Source: Vicia villosa (lineage: Eukaryota > Streptophyta > Magnoliopsida > Fabales > Fabaceae). From it: a stretch of DNA of 64,000 nucleotides. Under the pieces are notes generated by a model that saw only the letters and a program-made list of their open reading frames with translations, was not told the DNA's origin and made no database searches. The stretch covers positions 55,378,336 through 55,442,335 of the forward strand of contig NC_081183.1 in the NCBI RefSeq assembly GCF_029867415.1, written 5' to 3'. Below, piece by piece: positions 1-9,825 of the stretch; position 1 is the stretch's first letter, and each line of letters starts with the position of its first letter. Made by a program: the position numbers and the translations under genes.

Positions 1-1090
1 AAGTTCAATTTGAACTTGTGTGTTGTTGGTTTAAATTTTTATTTCAGTTTTGGCAACTAAGGCATTTTCAATTAAATAAGTAGAACCTTCCTTTAAGGAT
101 TCTTGAAACTGTGTGATAAGTCTTTTCTTCACTGTAGCCTTAATGTTTCCATACTACAATGAAAAAAAGATGAAAATACAAAAAAAAAATCAATATAGAT
201 TGTAAATATTATTATGAAATTAAAAATATAAAATATTTATACCTTTTCGTCAAGTAGAATCATCTCCAAACTGTTTGTTTCAGATGGATTTTTGAATTCA
301 GGTTGAGTCCACATACAAATGAATCGAACCTTCAAATTCCAATCAATCTTTCCAGCGTGAATGTTATCAATGAAAGTAATTATAGGAAGTGCCATTGATT
401 AAACTATGGAAAAGAAGCTGAATATTGGAGAGATGAATTTATACCAATTTGGTGGAAGAGAACTGAATTTATACCAATCTGGAGGAGGAGGAGGAGTTAC
501 GCATTAATAAAATGAGATTGTGAATTGTAACATGGGTTTATGATTTATAAAAAACGTGGGTTTATAATTTGGATATGGGGTTTTAAAACAAGTATCAAAG
601 AACGTGGGTTTGTGATTTAAAAAATAAGAATGTATGGTTAGTTGACCTGGTAATGAAACATGGGTTTGAATTAATACGTTGGTGAAAGAAGTAGTTTTTT
701 TAGGATTTATATTATTTAATATATTTAATATTTAATAATAATTAGTGTGTTTAATCTGTTTAAATCAACTAAAAAGTAGGAAACAATGAATGTAGTTTTT
801 TTAGGGTTTATTTCATTAAATATATTTAATAAATTAATAATTAGTAATGAAACGTGGTGACAATGAAAGTTGTTTGAGAAAAACATATATACCATAAATT
901 AATTTATGTAATTAAATATAATGATAAACTATTATTAAATCTTACTCTAAATCCTCAAGAACAATGTTAATCATATGGTAGTTTTTTCCATTCTTTGGAG
1001 TTTGTTTGATGTTGTCCTTTTCCACAATATGTGGAATTACATCTGTTAAATTTAAGAAAAAAATTACATATAAATTGAGCCAAATGAATT
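1..1090. repeat. RPA70-derived satellite, partial monomer left of Tat-like copy 1
   Basis: Position 1 corresponds to 22371, and 1-1090 matches 22371-23460 with one difference I noticed (near 970, atcatatgg against atcatctgg). On the minus strand this stretch holds part of exon 2 (1-153), intron 1 (154-242), exon 1 (243-395, ATG at 395-393), the promoter-like region up to about 810, and exon 3 of the next unit near 1026. The retroelement at 1091 interrupts intron 2. No intact gene is present. Confidence 0.93.
1086..1090. other. Target-site duplication GAATT, left side of Tat-like copy 1
   Basis: GAATT directly precedes the LTR. The partner at 10777-10781 reads AAATT, one substitution off. Copy 2 has GAATT on both sides, so the original duplication was GAATT. 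The empty satellite site reads gaattataaag. Confidence 0.92.
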
Positions 1091-2041
1091 TGTTGGCTGG
1101 AGATTTCGTTTTAAGAAGTTGACCTTCGAAGGTTTTGAGTTTGAAGAGTGATGGTTACTGAAGACCATCTTTGAAGATTTAAAAATGGCTACTGATGGCC
1201 ATGCTTCAAGAAAGATGTCTATGTTTGAACGAAGGAGAGAAGTATTAAAGCTAGCACGAAAGACACTTTTGCCAAGACTTAGATATTTCGCGGAAAATTA
1301 CATGAAGTACTGAAGCTTAATTTGTTTCCGCATCATTTTCGAATATAGTTATATTGCCACGCGTCGAAAAGGACTCAAGCGGGAAGATTCGAATTGCGAA
1401 ACGGTTTTCGTAAACTGCACATCGACAGATGGCATCCCCAGAGTTATCGTGGATAACGTGGCATTAGATTATTGTACGACCGTTAGGGTCGAATTTAGTA
1501 TAAATAGGAGTCTTAATGATAGGATTTCGTGTGTTCATTTTGTACAAATTACTCACATATCGCTCAAGTATCAAGTGTTAAGAGAAAGAGTTCGCTGAGA
1601 AATGTACGTATGACACCACCAATTTGAATACATGTGTATTTACTTTTATCAAATGTCTTTTGTTTTCCTTACTTCTTTTTCTCTGTTTAAATTTTTACTT
1701 TCGAAGTAATTTAATTTTCATGCACGTTAACTTTCTTGCAATTTAACATTCTTGTACGTTAACTTTCTTGCAATTTACATTCTCGCAATTTACATGTTTT
1801 TCTTATTACGATTTATGCTTCGAAATTACACTAACTTATGCAACCAGCGTTATATCGAATGATTAATCATTTGAACATAAGTTTCTTGAAATCAAAACAA
1901 ACAGGTATGAACCAAATCACATCAATAAACCTTTTGTTTGACTATGTCCTAGGATCAATCTAGTCGATCCTGCGAGTAACCAAATCATATTTATTATAGT
2001 TTGGAAGACTAGCGGTTGTTTACCGGAAATCACCGTAAACA
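1091..2041 (+). repeat. 5' LTR of Tat-like copy 1
   Basis: It starts TGTTGGCTGG and ends CGTAAACA, 951 bp. It differs from the 3' LTR of the same element at seven positions I could count (for example gtttgaag/gttcgaag, ctatgtttg/ctaagtttg, ttaatttg/ttaatgtg, ctcaagcg/ctcgagcg, gttatcg/gttctcg, cttgaaatc/ctagaaatc, gtaacc/gtagcc). A 14-bp palindrome AATGATTAATCATT lies at 1858-1871 and a short inverted repeat AGGATC/GATCCT at 1951-1971. Confidence 0.95.
1499..1508 (+). promoter_or_regulatory. TATA box of the Tat-like 5' LTR
   Basis: TATAAATAGG sits about 410 bp into the LTR and is the best TATA match in it. Transcription would start roughly 30 bp downstream, near 1535, marking the U3/R border. 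The same box occurs at 10234 in the 3' LTR, and at 23869 and 32604 in copy 2. Confidence 0.7.
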
Positions 2042-2044
2042 AAT

Positions 2045-2062
2045 TGGCACGCCCAGTGGGAC
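2045..2062 (+). other. Primer binding site of Tat-like copy 1
   Basis: TGGCACGCCCAGTGGGAC begins three bases after the LTR end, the usual place and the usual TGG start of a tRNA primer site. I cannot say with confidence which tRNA it pairs with. A search against plant tRNA 3' ends would settle it. Confidence 0.75.
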
Positions 2063-2125
2063 AGTGTCAAACTAAGTGTTATTAATTGATTGTTTTGTTT
2101 TGTCTAGAAATTGTCTAGACCTTGT

Positions 2126-3406
2126 ATGAACCTTAGGAACGGTAAATTAACCAACAGTGCAAAACTAGTTCCTAAACGAAGGTACAACAAGAAAATGGTC
2201 GTAGCGGCCAGTGCAGGGGGCGAAGAAAATCCCCCACAAGGATCAGGAACAGTAGCGTCAAACGCGACGAATGTTTCGACGTTCACTCAAGGAGTGCAGG
2301 CCATACCGGTTTCGACAGGATCTGAACCAGCGGGTAGTTCGCAAGCCATGATCGAAAATACTTCCACATCAACTGGGACTATCCCAATGTCAGTATCGAC
2401 TACTGCTCCTCCGCCTGTAAGTGCAAGCGAGATACCACCCGTATCGACGAACGCTGCAAGTCATTTATCTACCCCAGGACCTTCATTCACTGTAAATGGT
2501 TGGAGACCAAATATGTCATACGGGATGCCATATTCGTATATGGCAGGACTACAAAGAGCAGGACCTACATACGCTACAACCAACCCAGCGGCGTTTTCAC
2601 CAAACATGGGTTCAGTAGGTCGAAGTGCACACAATATTGGTGCGTCGACTCAGATTCCCCCTATGACCACTAGTACTCAAGCAGCATTCCGACAAGACAT
2701 GGATGCAAGCAACCAGGACATGGTAGGACTCCTTGCTAGAGAGTTAGGGACCATCTTTGATCCAATAGTAACAAGCATCACTAGATCTAGCCAGGATAGC
2801 GCAGAAACATACCAAAGGTTATCGTCACAATTGGGACGAATGGCGGATTTTTTAGGAGTCCCACAAGATAGACAAAGGAATAACCAGTCAACCTACCAAG
2901 AAGAAGATCCAATTATCCGACAAATTCGAAATACAGAACCCCCACCAAGGCCAAATCCAGTCGGACAGAACCCAATGGTCGAATTGGGAACTCAAATCGA
3001 AACAACGGAGACTGGCCAACAAGCTGTCCCTCGACAACAGCCCAGAGTAGTCATGGTAGGGAGAGACGAACATCCTGACGCAGTTATCCACAGAGTCAGG
3101 AGAAATGATTTGGCAATAGAAAATAATCTTACTGCCATGATAGAAAGAATAATGGCTAATAACGGTCTAAATACTGGATTTCGACGTCCAAATTACACAT
3201 CTCCCATACCTGAATACATCATGCAAAGTGAATTGCCAAGGGGCGTTAAGGTACCCAAGTTCACCAAATTTGCAGGGGATACTAATGAATCAACGGTGGA
3301 GCATATAGCCAGATATTTAACAGAGGCAGGAACGCTAGCAGGAACGCTAGCAGGCAAACAAAATCATAATTGGTCTCATAAAGAAACATGTAGGGAAAAA
3401 ACCTAG
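2126..3406 (+). pseudogene. gag: gag, C-terminally truncated (Tat-like copy 1)
   Basis: The open frame begins at 2111 with a TTG; the first ATG is at 2126 (MNLRNGKLTNSAKL). About 425 residues follow. The first 300 or so are low-complexity, rich in Ser, Thr, Pro and Gln, as in the N-terminal region of Tat/Ogre gag. Near the end the conserved gag segment appears (RGVKVPKFTKFAGDTNESTV then EHIARYLTEAG). It is cut just after this, where a 12-bp tandem repeat (gcaggaacgcta twice) leads into integrase sequence in another frame, and the frame ends in about 20 unrelated residues. The capsid C-terminal half and zinc knuckle are missing. Structural protein of the retrotransposon particle; this version is unlikely to assemble alone. 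Confidence 0.85.
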
Positions 3407-3938
3407 AAGTTGGCACAAAACTTTGGACCAAGCACTTTGGGCTTGTCGAACATCTCCAAAAGAAGCTAAGAACACTACACCTTTTCAACTGACATTCGGA
3501 CATGATGCGGTGCTCCCAGTTGAAATATATTTGCAATCAGTCCGGATACAAAGACAAGCAGAAATTCCCCCTAACATGTACTGGGAATTGATGATGAATG
3601 AATTGGTTGACTTGGACGAAGATAGACTTCGAGCTTTGGAGGTGATAAAGAGACAGAAAGAAAGGGTGTCCAGAGCATACAATAAAAAGGTGAAAGGTAA
3701 AACGTTTATTAATAATGACTTAGTGTGGAAAGTTATTTTACCTATAGATCGAAAGAACCAAGCTTTGGGGAAATGGTCCCCACACTGGGAAGGCCCTTTT
3801 CGAATCTTGAAAGTATTTTCAAATAATGCTTACGAGATAGAGGAATTAGCAGAAGATCGTAGGATTTTAAGAGTAAATGGGAAGTATCTAAAGAGATACA
3901 AACCAAGCATGCACGAAGTAAAGATTGCAAAAACGTAG
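3354..3938 (+). pseudogene. Integrase C-terminal remnant (Tat-like copy 1)
   Basis: In the frame of 3423-3938, integrase-like sequence can be read upstream to about 3354 (ANKIIIGLIKKHVGKKPRSW). It continues through LDQALWACRTSPKEAKNTTP, FQLTFGHDAVLPVEIYLQ and the C-terminal GKWSPHWEGPFRILKVF segment, ending in TAG at 3938. This is the last part of the retroviral-type integrase core plus the C-terminal domain. The zinc-binding HHCC domain and the catalytic Asp and Glu residues are absent. The piece is joined to gag at about 3340-3358 by an internal deletion that removed the rest of pol. There is no plausible start of its own. The same junction exists in copy 2. Confidence 0.88.
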
Positions 3939-4140
3939 ATATTTAAGTAATACTACGCAAGCCAAAATGGTCAAATTTGCACCAAAATGGCTCCGTGACC
4001 AGGAAACATGTATAAATAAAAGTACGGCAAAAGATCTTCATTAATTTTAAAAAGTGAAAGGTACAAACGACTTTGGTCCATATGGAACAGCAAAGATTAC
4101 AAAAAGTAGAGCAGTAAAAAACCTAAAAAGGAACTATTCT

Positions 4141-4878
4141 TTAGTTGACCCTCTGGTCTAAGTCTTCCAAAGATAGCGTATGAAGACCCTCTGCTTCGAA
4201 CATGTTCATGCGACCCGAGTCCCGCATCCTTCGCACTACACCTTTCCTGAGGAACAAGTAGGATAAAAACCTACCAAAAGGGAGGCAACTTACTGTACCC
4301 TCTCGAGAGGAAGTTAAAGCAACAGTTTCCACAAGTCGTTTGAAGATCATCAAAGGAAAGTTGATCTTCGCCCCTCGTAAAGCACAGGAGATGAACTCCA
4401 AGTCTTCCACCGTAATCTGGTTTTCATCACAGCTTCGTGGATAAAAGTTACCCACTAGAAGTTGATGCCAAATCCTGAGGATTTTGGCGGTATAAGGATC
4501 ATTCTCCATGAGACTCGCCAGTAAAACAGAAGTGGTCATGGTGAAACTGTTATCATCAAAGGTTGCTCCAGTGTTGCTGCAGCGCAACAACTCAGAGATG
4601 GTGGAAGGCGTGATAGATACTTCAGCCCCTCGAATGTTAGAAACTATTGTAGTTCTTCCTTCAGGATCAATGCGTAGGTACGCAAACATCCAGAAATCAG
4701 CTAGCATCTTAGGATAAACATTTCCTTCTAGAATATATAGGTAAAAACCCATCTCCTAGTTCTGGAAAAGGGCAGGAAGGCTGATGTGATGCCTGTTGAA
4801 TTCTTCTGGGCAAGGTTTGAACTCTTTTTTGATAAACGTTCTAATGTTGGCATAGGATAAGTTGTTGTTGAGTGCCAT
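4141..4878 (-). pseudogene. aORF2: second antisense gene of the Tat-like element, interrupted by a stop
   Basis: The frame opens at 4980, but a TATA box lies only a few bases above that point, so I place the start at the internal ATG at 4878 (MALNNNLSYANIRTF). After 41 codons an in-frame TAG (4755-4753) interrupts the protein. The same frame continues for about 204 codons to the stop at 4141. The downstream part contains YPKMLADFWMFAYLRIDP, then NIRGAEVSITPSTISELLRC. This reminds me of the putative plant transposon protein domain (Transposase_32 type: a region before a V-x-I-T-P...I-x-x-L-L motif), but I hold that assignment loosely. Role unknown. It lies convergent to the integrase tail and downstream of aORF1 on the same strand, about 570 bp away. 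Confidence 0.6.
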
Positions 4879-4986
4879 GCTAAAAGTTGGAAAAAGTTTG
4901 TAGTTGAAAAGAGTACGAGAAGGAAGAAGAGAGTTCTGAAATGAAGGGGTAAAAAGAGTGTGAAGAGAAGAAAGGGACACTAACCC

Positions 4987-4994
4987 TTTATATA
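4987..4994 (-). promoter_or_regulatory. TATA box for aORF2
   Basis: On the minus strand CTATATAAAGGG is a strong TATA match. It lies about 110 bp upstream of the ATG at 4878, which gives a 5' leader of about 80 nt. It argues that aORF2 is an independent RNA polymerase II gene. Confidence 0.65.
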
Positions 4995-4995
4995 G

Positions 4996-5445
4996 TCATG
5001 AGGAACGGTAAAGAAACGTTTTTTGGTTTTAATGATTGATTAGATTGCATTTGGTGTTTCCAGAGGGAAGTTATGATCACCGCCGTTTCCCGCCCTTGGA
5101 AGGTGAAATGTAATCATAAAACTGATGCACGCACGTCTTAAATAGACGTTTGGAAAAGAAATGACGTCAGCAAATAATGATGATTACGGCTAATGGGAGG
5201 AGAAACGTCAAGTCTAGGGCTGCGAAGGGCAATCGAGCCACGTGAGGCATTCATTAAGGTTACTGTGGCGTAAAAAGGAAGGTATTGGTAAGATTTTGAA
5301 GTATTGCCAAACATTTACCATGGATCATTTCAGAGCAAAATGTGAACACATAAAAAGACAAGTTTGCATACATATATATTCTGAAAATGAGCAAGTACAA
5401 AACAAAAGGATCATCGCTACAAAAAAATACAAAGTTCGAAGACAA
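4996..5445. other. Spacer between aORF2 promoter and aORF1 3' end
   Basis: About 450 bp without a supportable ORF. It holds the upstream region of aORF2 and presumably the 3' untranslated region of aORF1, both read on the minus strand. I see no other feature. Confidence 0.6.
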
Positions 5446-6678
5446 TTAAATAAAATCCCTAGGAAGGCTATCTTTGATCTTTGAGTATTGAGCCTCCCAC
5501 GAAGACATACTAAGCTCGAGTAATGCTCGTTGCCTCTTTAACTCTTCGATCTCTGGCACCAATTTCTGTGCAGCTTCGAAGTGTTGGATACCCAGCCGTG
5601 CTACTTCAGCTATCTCTTGATTATTGGTTTGTTGAATAGTAGCTTGGCGAGACTTAGCTTCCTGTATCTTCTCTTCGAGTTTCTTAATCTCTTGCTTCCA
5701 AGATTGTATATTTTTCTCACACTCATCATATTCTTTTTGGTTCTTCAAACGGTCCATCCTAAGAGCGTCACCCTTGTTGGTTGCCTCAGTGGCAGCTTTC
5801 CATGAAGAACTATGAGAAGCCATTTTTGCAGCAAGCTGCTCATTAACATTGTTCTGTCGAAGAATGTTAGACTGAAGCTGGTCGAGTAATGAGCCCAAAA
5901 GTACAATCACATCTGAGACCTCTTTCGAAACCAGAAGTAAATCCACTTTCTTCAAGAGTTGCTTCAAGCCATGACATTTCATGGAATCCTTGCTTAAGAA
6001 TTCGTCGAGGTTCGTTTCGAAGAAATGTTCCTTTATTTGATGAAGGAGGCTGGAGATGTCCTCTTTGTCTCTAGACTTGGTCTGAACAGTTGGAGAAGCT
6101 TCAGACGTAAGAATTGAAGTACTATCAATGTTCATCACGGTTTTAAGAAAGCTGAGAGGATCAGTTTGTTTAAGTTGCTCCAATTTTGAAGGAGTAGGTA
6201 TGGTTGGAGTAGGCAGTGGAGTAGTTTCGGGAATAACTACAGTTTCGACATTTGAGTTTCCACAGGGGTCAGTTTCGATTAACTTGGAGGTTTTTTCTGC
6301 GACACCTTGATCAGATACGGTGTCCTCACTCCCAGTCGATGGTACCGCTGCATTATCTTCGCCTAAGAAGTGACCCTCCTCACCCATACATGCGTCTTTG
6401 CGAATAGGAGGAGAATCATCAGTCGAATGGCTTCCTTCAACAGGGGATGCAGTATTGATAGTGGCAAGAGGAGCGATATCTTCAAGGACTGGTGAAAGTA
6501 TATGAGAAATGTGTTGAGAGGCATCTGCAAAATGAGCAAATATGGGTAATTGTGGTGTAAGAGTTGCAAGAGAATTATTCAATTTAAGCAAAAGACTTCT
6601 TTGCTCACCTTGGGGACTACCAAGGTCAATAGCAGCATTGAAAGAGTTGAAATCAGAAGTAGCTGTTCCGATATCATC
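5446..6678 (-). pseudogene. aORF1 exon 4: acidic linker and C-terminal coiled coil
   Basis: After the acceptor TTATGATTGCAG the exon starts DDIGTATSDFNSFNAAIDLG and stays open for about 410 codons to the stop at 5446. The first half is acidic and Ser/Thr/Pro-rich. The second half is strongly helical with heptad-like spacing, for example KNIQSWKQEIKKLEEKIQEA and LVPEIEELKRQRALLELSMS, consistent with a dimerising coiled coil. It ends in DSLPRDFI. It belongs to aORF1 rather than being a separate gene, because its only early Met is followed at once by the splice acceptor. Confidence 0.7.
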
Positions 6679-6757
6679 CTGCAATCATAAGGTGATATTA
6701 ATTTAATCATTCGAAATAAAGTTCATAGAAATGATTATGCTGTAAAGACCTAGATAC

Positions 6758-7226
6758 CTTAGCTGTATTAGTGGCTGGACTTGAATTGTGGCTTTCCATC
6801 ACTAGAGCGTTACTAGTGGCTTTTAAAGGTGATTCTTCAAAAGGCGCCTTATCACTCGAAGAGGTAATCTTCGAAGACCCATATTTTTTCCCTTTGCCCA
6901 CAGGAGTGGTAGCCTTTTGTTTCTTTTTGGGCCCTTGCCTGGTACGAGGGGGAGACTTGTCGTCCCCATCTGAAGCAGCATCTGGAGTAGTAGTTGGAAG
7001 AGTATTTCGCTTCGAAGATATTTGAGGCTTCGAACTCTGAAAAAATAAAAAGAGAAGAGAAAATAAGCGTTATCCGTAAGACATGCAAATTGGAATATGA
7101 AAGGTGTGTATACCGTGGGTTTCGCGTCAGTCGTAATAGAATCACTCCCACTTGGCTTATTGCTCTTCGAAGCCTCAGAATATTTCTGCGCAGGAATTGT
7201 TTTAGCCTTTCTCTTGTGAGCAACAG
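6758..7226 (-). pseudogene. aORF1 exons 2 and 3: basic linker region
   Basis: Exon 2 (7226-7114, 113 bp) reads AVAHKRKAKTIPAQKYSEAS and on to TTDAKPT. Exon 3 (7036-6758, 279 bp, 93 codons) reads SSKPQISSKRNTLPTTTPDA and includes PPRTRQGPKKKQKATTPVGK, a likely nuclear localisation signal. No stop interrupts either exon. The region is rich in Ser, Thr, Pro and Lys, typical of a flexible linker. Copy 2 has several replacement differences here (Tyr to Ser, Phe to Ser, Gln to Pro). Confidence 0.65.
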
Positions 7227-7299
7227 CTGTAACAAAGATGGAAATTATTAACTTAGTAAGGGAAAGGGAAGTCAGTCTAAAGTTTAACTAGACCCAAAC

Positions 7300-9383
7300 C
7301 TTCGGGTATTGGAGTCAAGACACGAACGTGTTTAAGATCTATATGAATATGCCCTTTGAAAGTATCCAGGGTATGCTTAGTCGGGACCACTCGTTCAGCG
7401 TGTTTTTTGGTACTCTCTCGAAGAATTTTGAGATCATTCCCACACACGAACCAGTCTGGGAAAGGAGGACTTAAAGCCACACCAAAATCAGCACTTGGTA
7501 GTGGAGGGGATTTTGGAGGATTAAGTTTAAATGCCACTTCATAACGTAGTTCTGGTCGAACAGACGGGGGCAATTTCAACTTATCCAGTTTTGCAGAAAA
7601 CTTTTCACGTAAAGTAACAGCAGCTTCGCGAACTGTCCGACTAAGATCATCAGGCCTGTAAATAGTTTCAAAGAACTTTTGAAAAGCTTGGATTTCTTTA
7701 ATGTGAGTTGAAGTACCTTTGCGAAATTTATCCTGCACAGCAGTAAAAGCTTCAGTTAGTTCTCAAGTTAGGCCTTCGACATCATATATGTGTGTGGTAT
7801 AATAATCTGACCATCATTGTTGAAAATCTGGAGTGGTATAGAAAGCAGGACAAAAGAGATAGGTGAAAGGGTGAAAACATCAGTATATTTGGCTATCTTC
7901 GCTTCACATTCCTCTTCAGTTAGGTATAAGGTACGGAAACACATGTGGTTCCTTTTGTCATACAAACACTTAGGCTTCATTTGGACCAAACCAAACTGTC
8001 TTGACACAAGATTTGGCTGATAGCAAACAAGGATGTATTGACCTTTGGAAGGTCGAAGGCGGTAATAGAATAACCTTGGGATAAGGAAAGCTTCCCAAAT
8101 AGCCAAAGATTCAGCTTGGTGTTCCGGAGATGTTGCAGGAAACTCTCGAGTAAACCATTCAGGACCTACAGCTCTTCGTACAAATGGAGCCATTGAAGAA
8201 CTGAACTGGTAACGTTTAGCAAACATCATTACATATGCTAATAAATGTTCACGAAGTTTCCCAGTCTCTTCTTTTGGGGTCAACAAGGCCAATCTGGTCC
8301 CTTCGACAGTTCGATTTTTGATTTCTGGAATTTCTTCGTTAACGACGCCCCGGAATGGGAGGTGTGCTTCGAAAGTGGCATTAAGCCATAATTGTAGTAA
8401 CCAGAACGGAGCAGCGAAAAGGAGAGATCCTGTTGTGTAAGTCTTTACAAGGTCTACAGCTTCACCAAGGTTTTCATAAAGAAATCCTAGAATCAATTCG
8501 CTCAGGTTCAATTTCTTGCCATCGTGTAATTGATTAGCCATGCATAGATATCTTTTCGCTACTTGTATGGACCTGGAGCAGAAAACACATCTCGAAAGCC
8601 ATAATGCCAGGAAAGCAATATGTTCTACGTCGGAGACTTCAACATTTGTCTGATCATGGTATTGCTGGATGAAAGCAGTATAAGTAACTGTAGCTTCGTT
8701 GAAGTTGATGGTATCAACATCCAAGACATTAGGATCAAAAGTTTCACCAGTCGGTCGAAGCCCTGTGATGGCAGCTACATCGAAAAGAGTTGGAGTAATC
8801 ATTCCACATGGGAGATGAAAGGTATTGTGAGAAGCGTCCCAGAAGTGGACTGACGCTACTAACATAGTTTGGTTATACTCTAAACCAGTCTTGGACAATT
8901 GAATGAGATCATAAATCCCTAATTCTTGCCAGAAAGAAGCCTTCTGTTTCTCCACTTTGTTTAACCAAGAATAGTATAGTTCTGGATCCTTTGCTAAAGG
9001 GATTGACCTAAAAACCCTTACAAAATTGGTTACATAATCTAACCTAATTTTCTCTAAGACTACGGGAGGCGTAGTCGAAGCTTCTTCTATAGGGTTAACA
9101 TCCTCTGAGATTGGATTACCTTTGTCATCTATTTTTATCTTGCTCACAGAGGCCTAGTCTTATAATATGCAGGAAAGAATTTATCTAGTGAACTATTTTC
9201 TCCTGATAATGGGCCCATGAAAGCACAAGTTTTTCCAGAAAGTTCAAAAGGGATGATTACCTGAGAAGCGTAAATAGCGCGTTCCTCCGCAGTATTCGGT
9301 TTGGGAATGTATTCCTGATTCCCCAGTTGTGTAGGTTTCTGAAGCTTCAGAACTGGTTGGAGAACATTTGAAGAAGACGCCAT
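7300..9383 (-). pseudogene. aORF1 exon 1: plant mobile domain region
   Basis: The first 79 codons from ATG 9383 (MASSSNVLQPVLK, later FELSGKTCAFMGPLSGE) end at a TGA at 9144. The continuation MSKIKIDDKGNPISEDV lies one base off frame and begins with a GTG, not an ATG, so this is a frameshift rather than a new gene. About 450 codons follow with the PMD signature near residues 90-150 of that stretch (FWDASHNTFHLPCGMITPTL, FDVAAITGLRPTGE). Near 7770 a second frameshift moves reading into the 7738-7300 segment. That segment carries an in-frame TGA at the position of a likely Arg codon, before QDKFRKGTSTHIKEIQ. It ends TPIPEG at the donor site. Exon and defects are the same in copy 2. Confidence 0.75.
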
Positions 9384-9810
9384 TGAAAGATGTTTGATTT
9401 GGGGAAGAAGTTTGAAGGTAACTAAGTATGTTGTTTTCTGGAAAGAGTTTGAAGAAATGGAACTGAAAGGAAAAAGAAAGGAAGAGACTAAGTATTTAAA
9501 GGTTTAACGGGAACCCTTTCAAACCTTTTGGGTAAAAACTAGAAGACACGCGGCAAGCATTGATTTAATCCAACGGCGGTCGAATAGTCACCAGCTCTAT
9601 TCCTAGGATATAGGAGTAATGATCATAAAGTAAGGTCAAGACGTGGGAATGTAACTGTTGAGAAGACGTTTCTGAAAGCGACAAGACATTTTGGAAATAG
9701 AGTTATAATTGATTATGACGTCAATTATTAGTCTTGGGACTCTAAGAAAGCAAAACGAAATCCCGTTATAGCAAGAAACGCCTATTTCTTTCGTTGGTCG
9801 AAACATGCAT
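9384..9810 (-). promoter_or_regulatory. Promoter and leader region of aORF1
   Basis: About 430 bp between the aORF1 ATG and the polypurine tract hold no ORF worth calling. On the minus strand a TATA-like TTTAAATACT lies at 9500-9491, roughly 110 bp upstream of the ATG. That is nearly the spacing seen for aORF2, giving a leader of about 80 nt. Confidence 0.5.
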
Positions 9811-9823
9811 TTATTGGGGGCAA
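9811..9823 (+). other. Polypurine-tract region of Tat-like copy 1
   Basis: TTATTGGGGGCAA directly before the 3' LTR is the only G-rich tract at the expected place for plus-strand priming. It is short compared with classical tracts. Confidence 0.55.
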
Positions 9824-9825
9824 TT

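Larger units (their letters stand above)
5446..9383 (-). pseudogene. aORF1: antisense PMD plus coiled-coil gene with introns, frameshifted
   Basis: I read one gene over four exons on the minus strand: exon 1 9383-7300, intron 7299-7227, exon 2 7226-7114, intron 7113-7037, exon 3 7036-6758, intron 6757-6679, exon 4 6678-5446. Donors are GTTTGG, GTATAC and GTATCT; acceptors TTACAG, TTTCAG and TTGCAG; the introns are 73-79 bp and phases agree. The product would have an N-terminal plant mobile domain, a basic Ser/Thr-rich middle and a C-terminal coiled coil. PMD proteins occur in plant silencing factors and in transposons; the role here is unknown. Exon 1 is broken by two frameshifts and one TGA, all shared by copy 2, so neither copy can encode the whole protein. 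A TATA-like box and an ATG at 9383 mark the start. Confidence 0.75.

Noticed and set aside
1858..2040. Palindrome and short inverted repeats at the end of the Tat-like LTR as packaging or integration signals
   Set aside because: Present, but such short symmetric stretches are common in AT-rich DNA. With only one family in view nothing supports a function.
6852..7235. 127-codon minus-strand ORF in aORF1
   Set aside because: It is a shadow frame across two introns of aORF1. The frame joined by splice sites gives a continuous linker in the phase of the neighbouring exons.
7768..9147. 459-codon ORF as a separate gene starting at 9147
   Set aside because: The start is GTG in a plant sequence, and the preceding 79-codon ORF ends at the same point in another frame. 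A frameshift within exon 1 is simpler.
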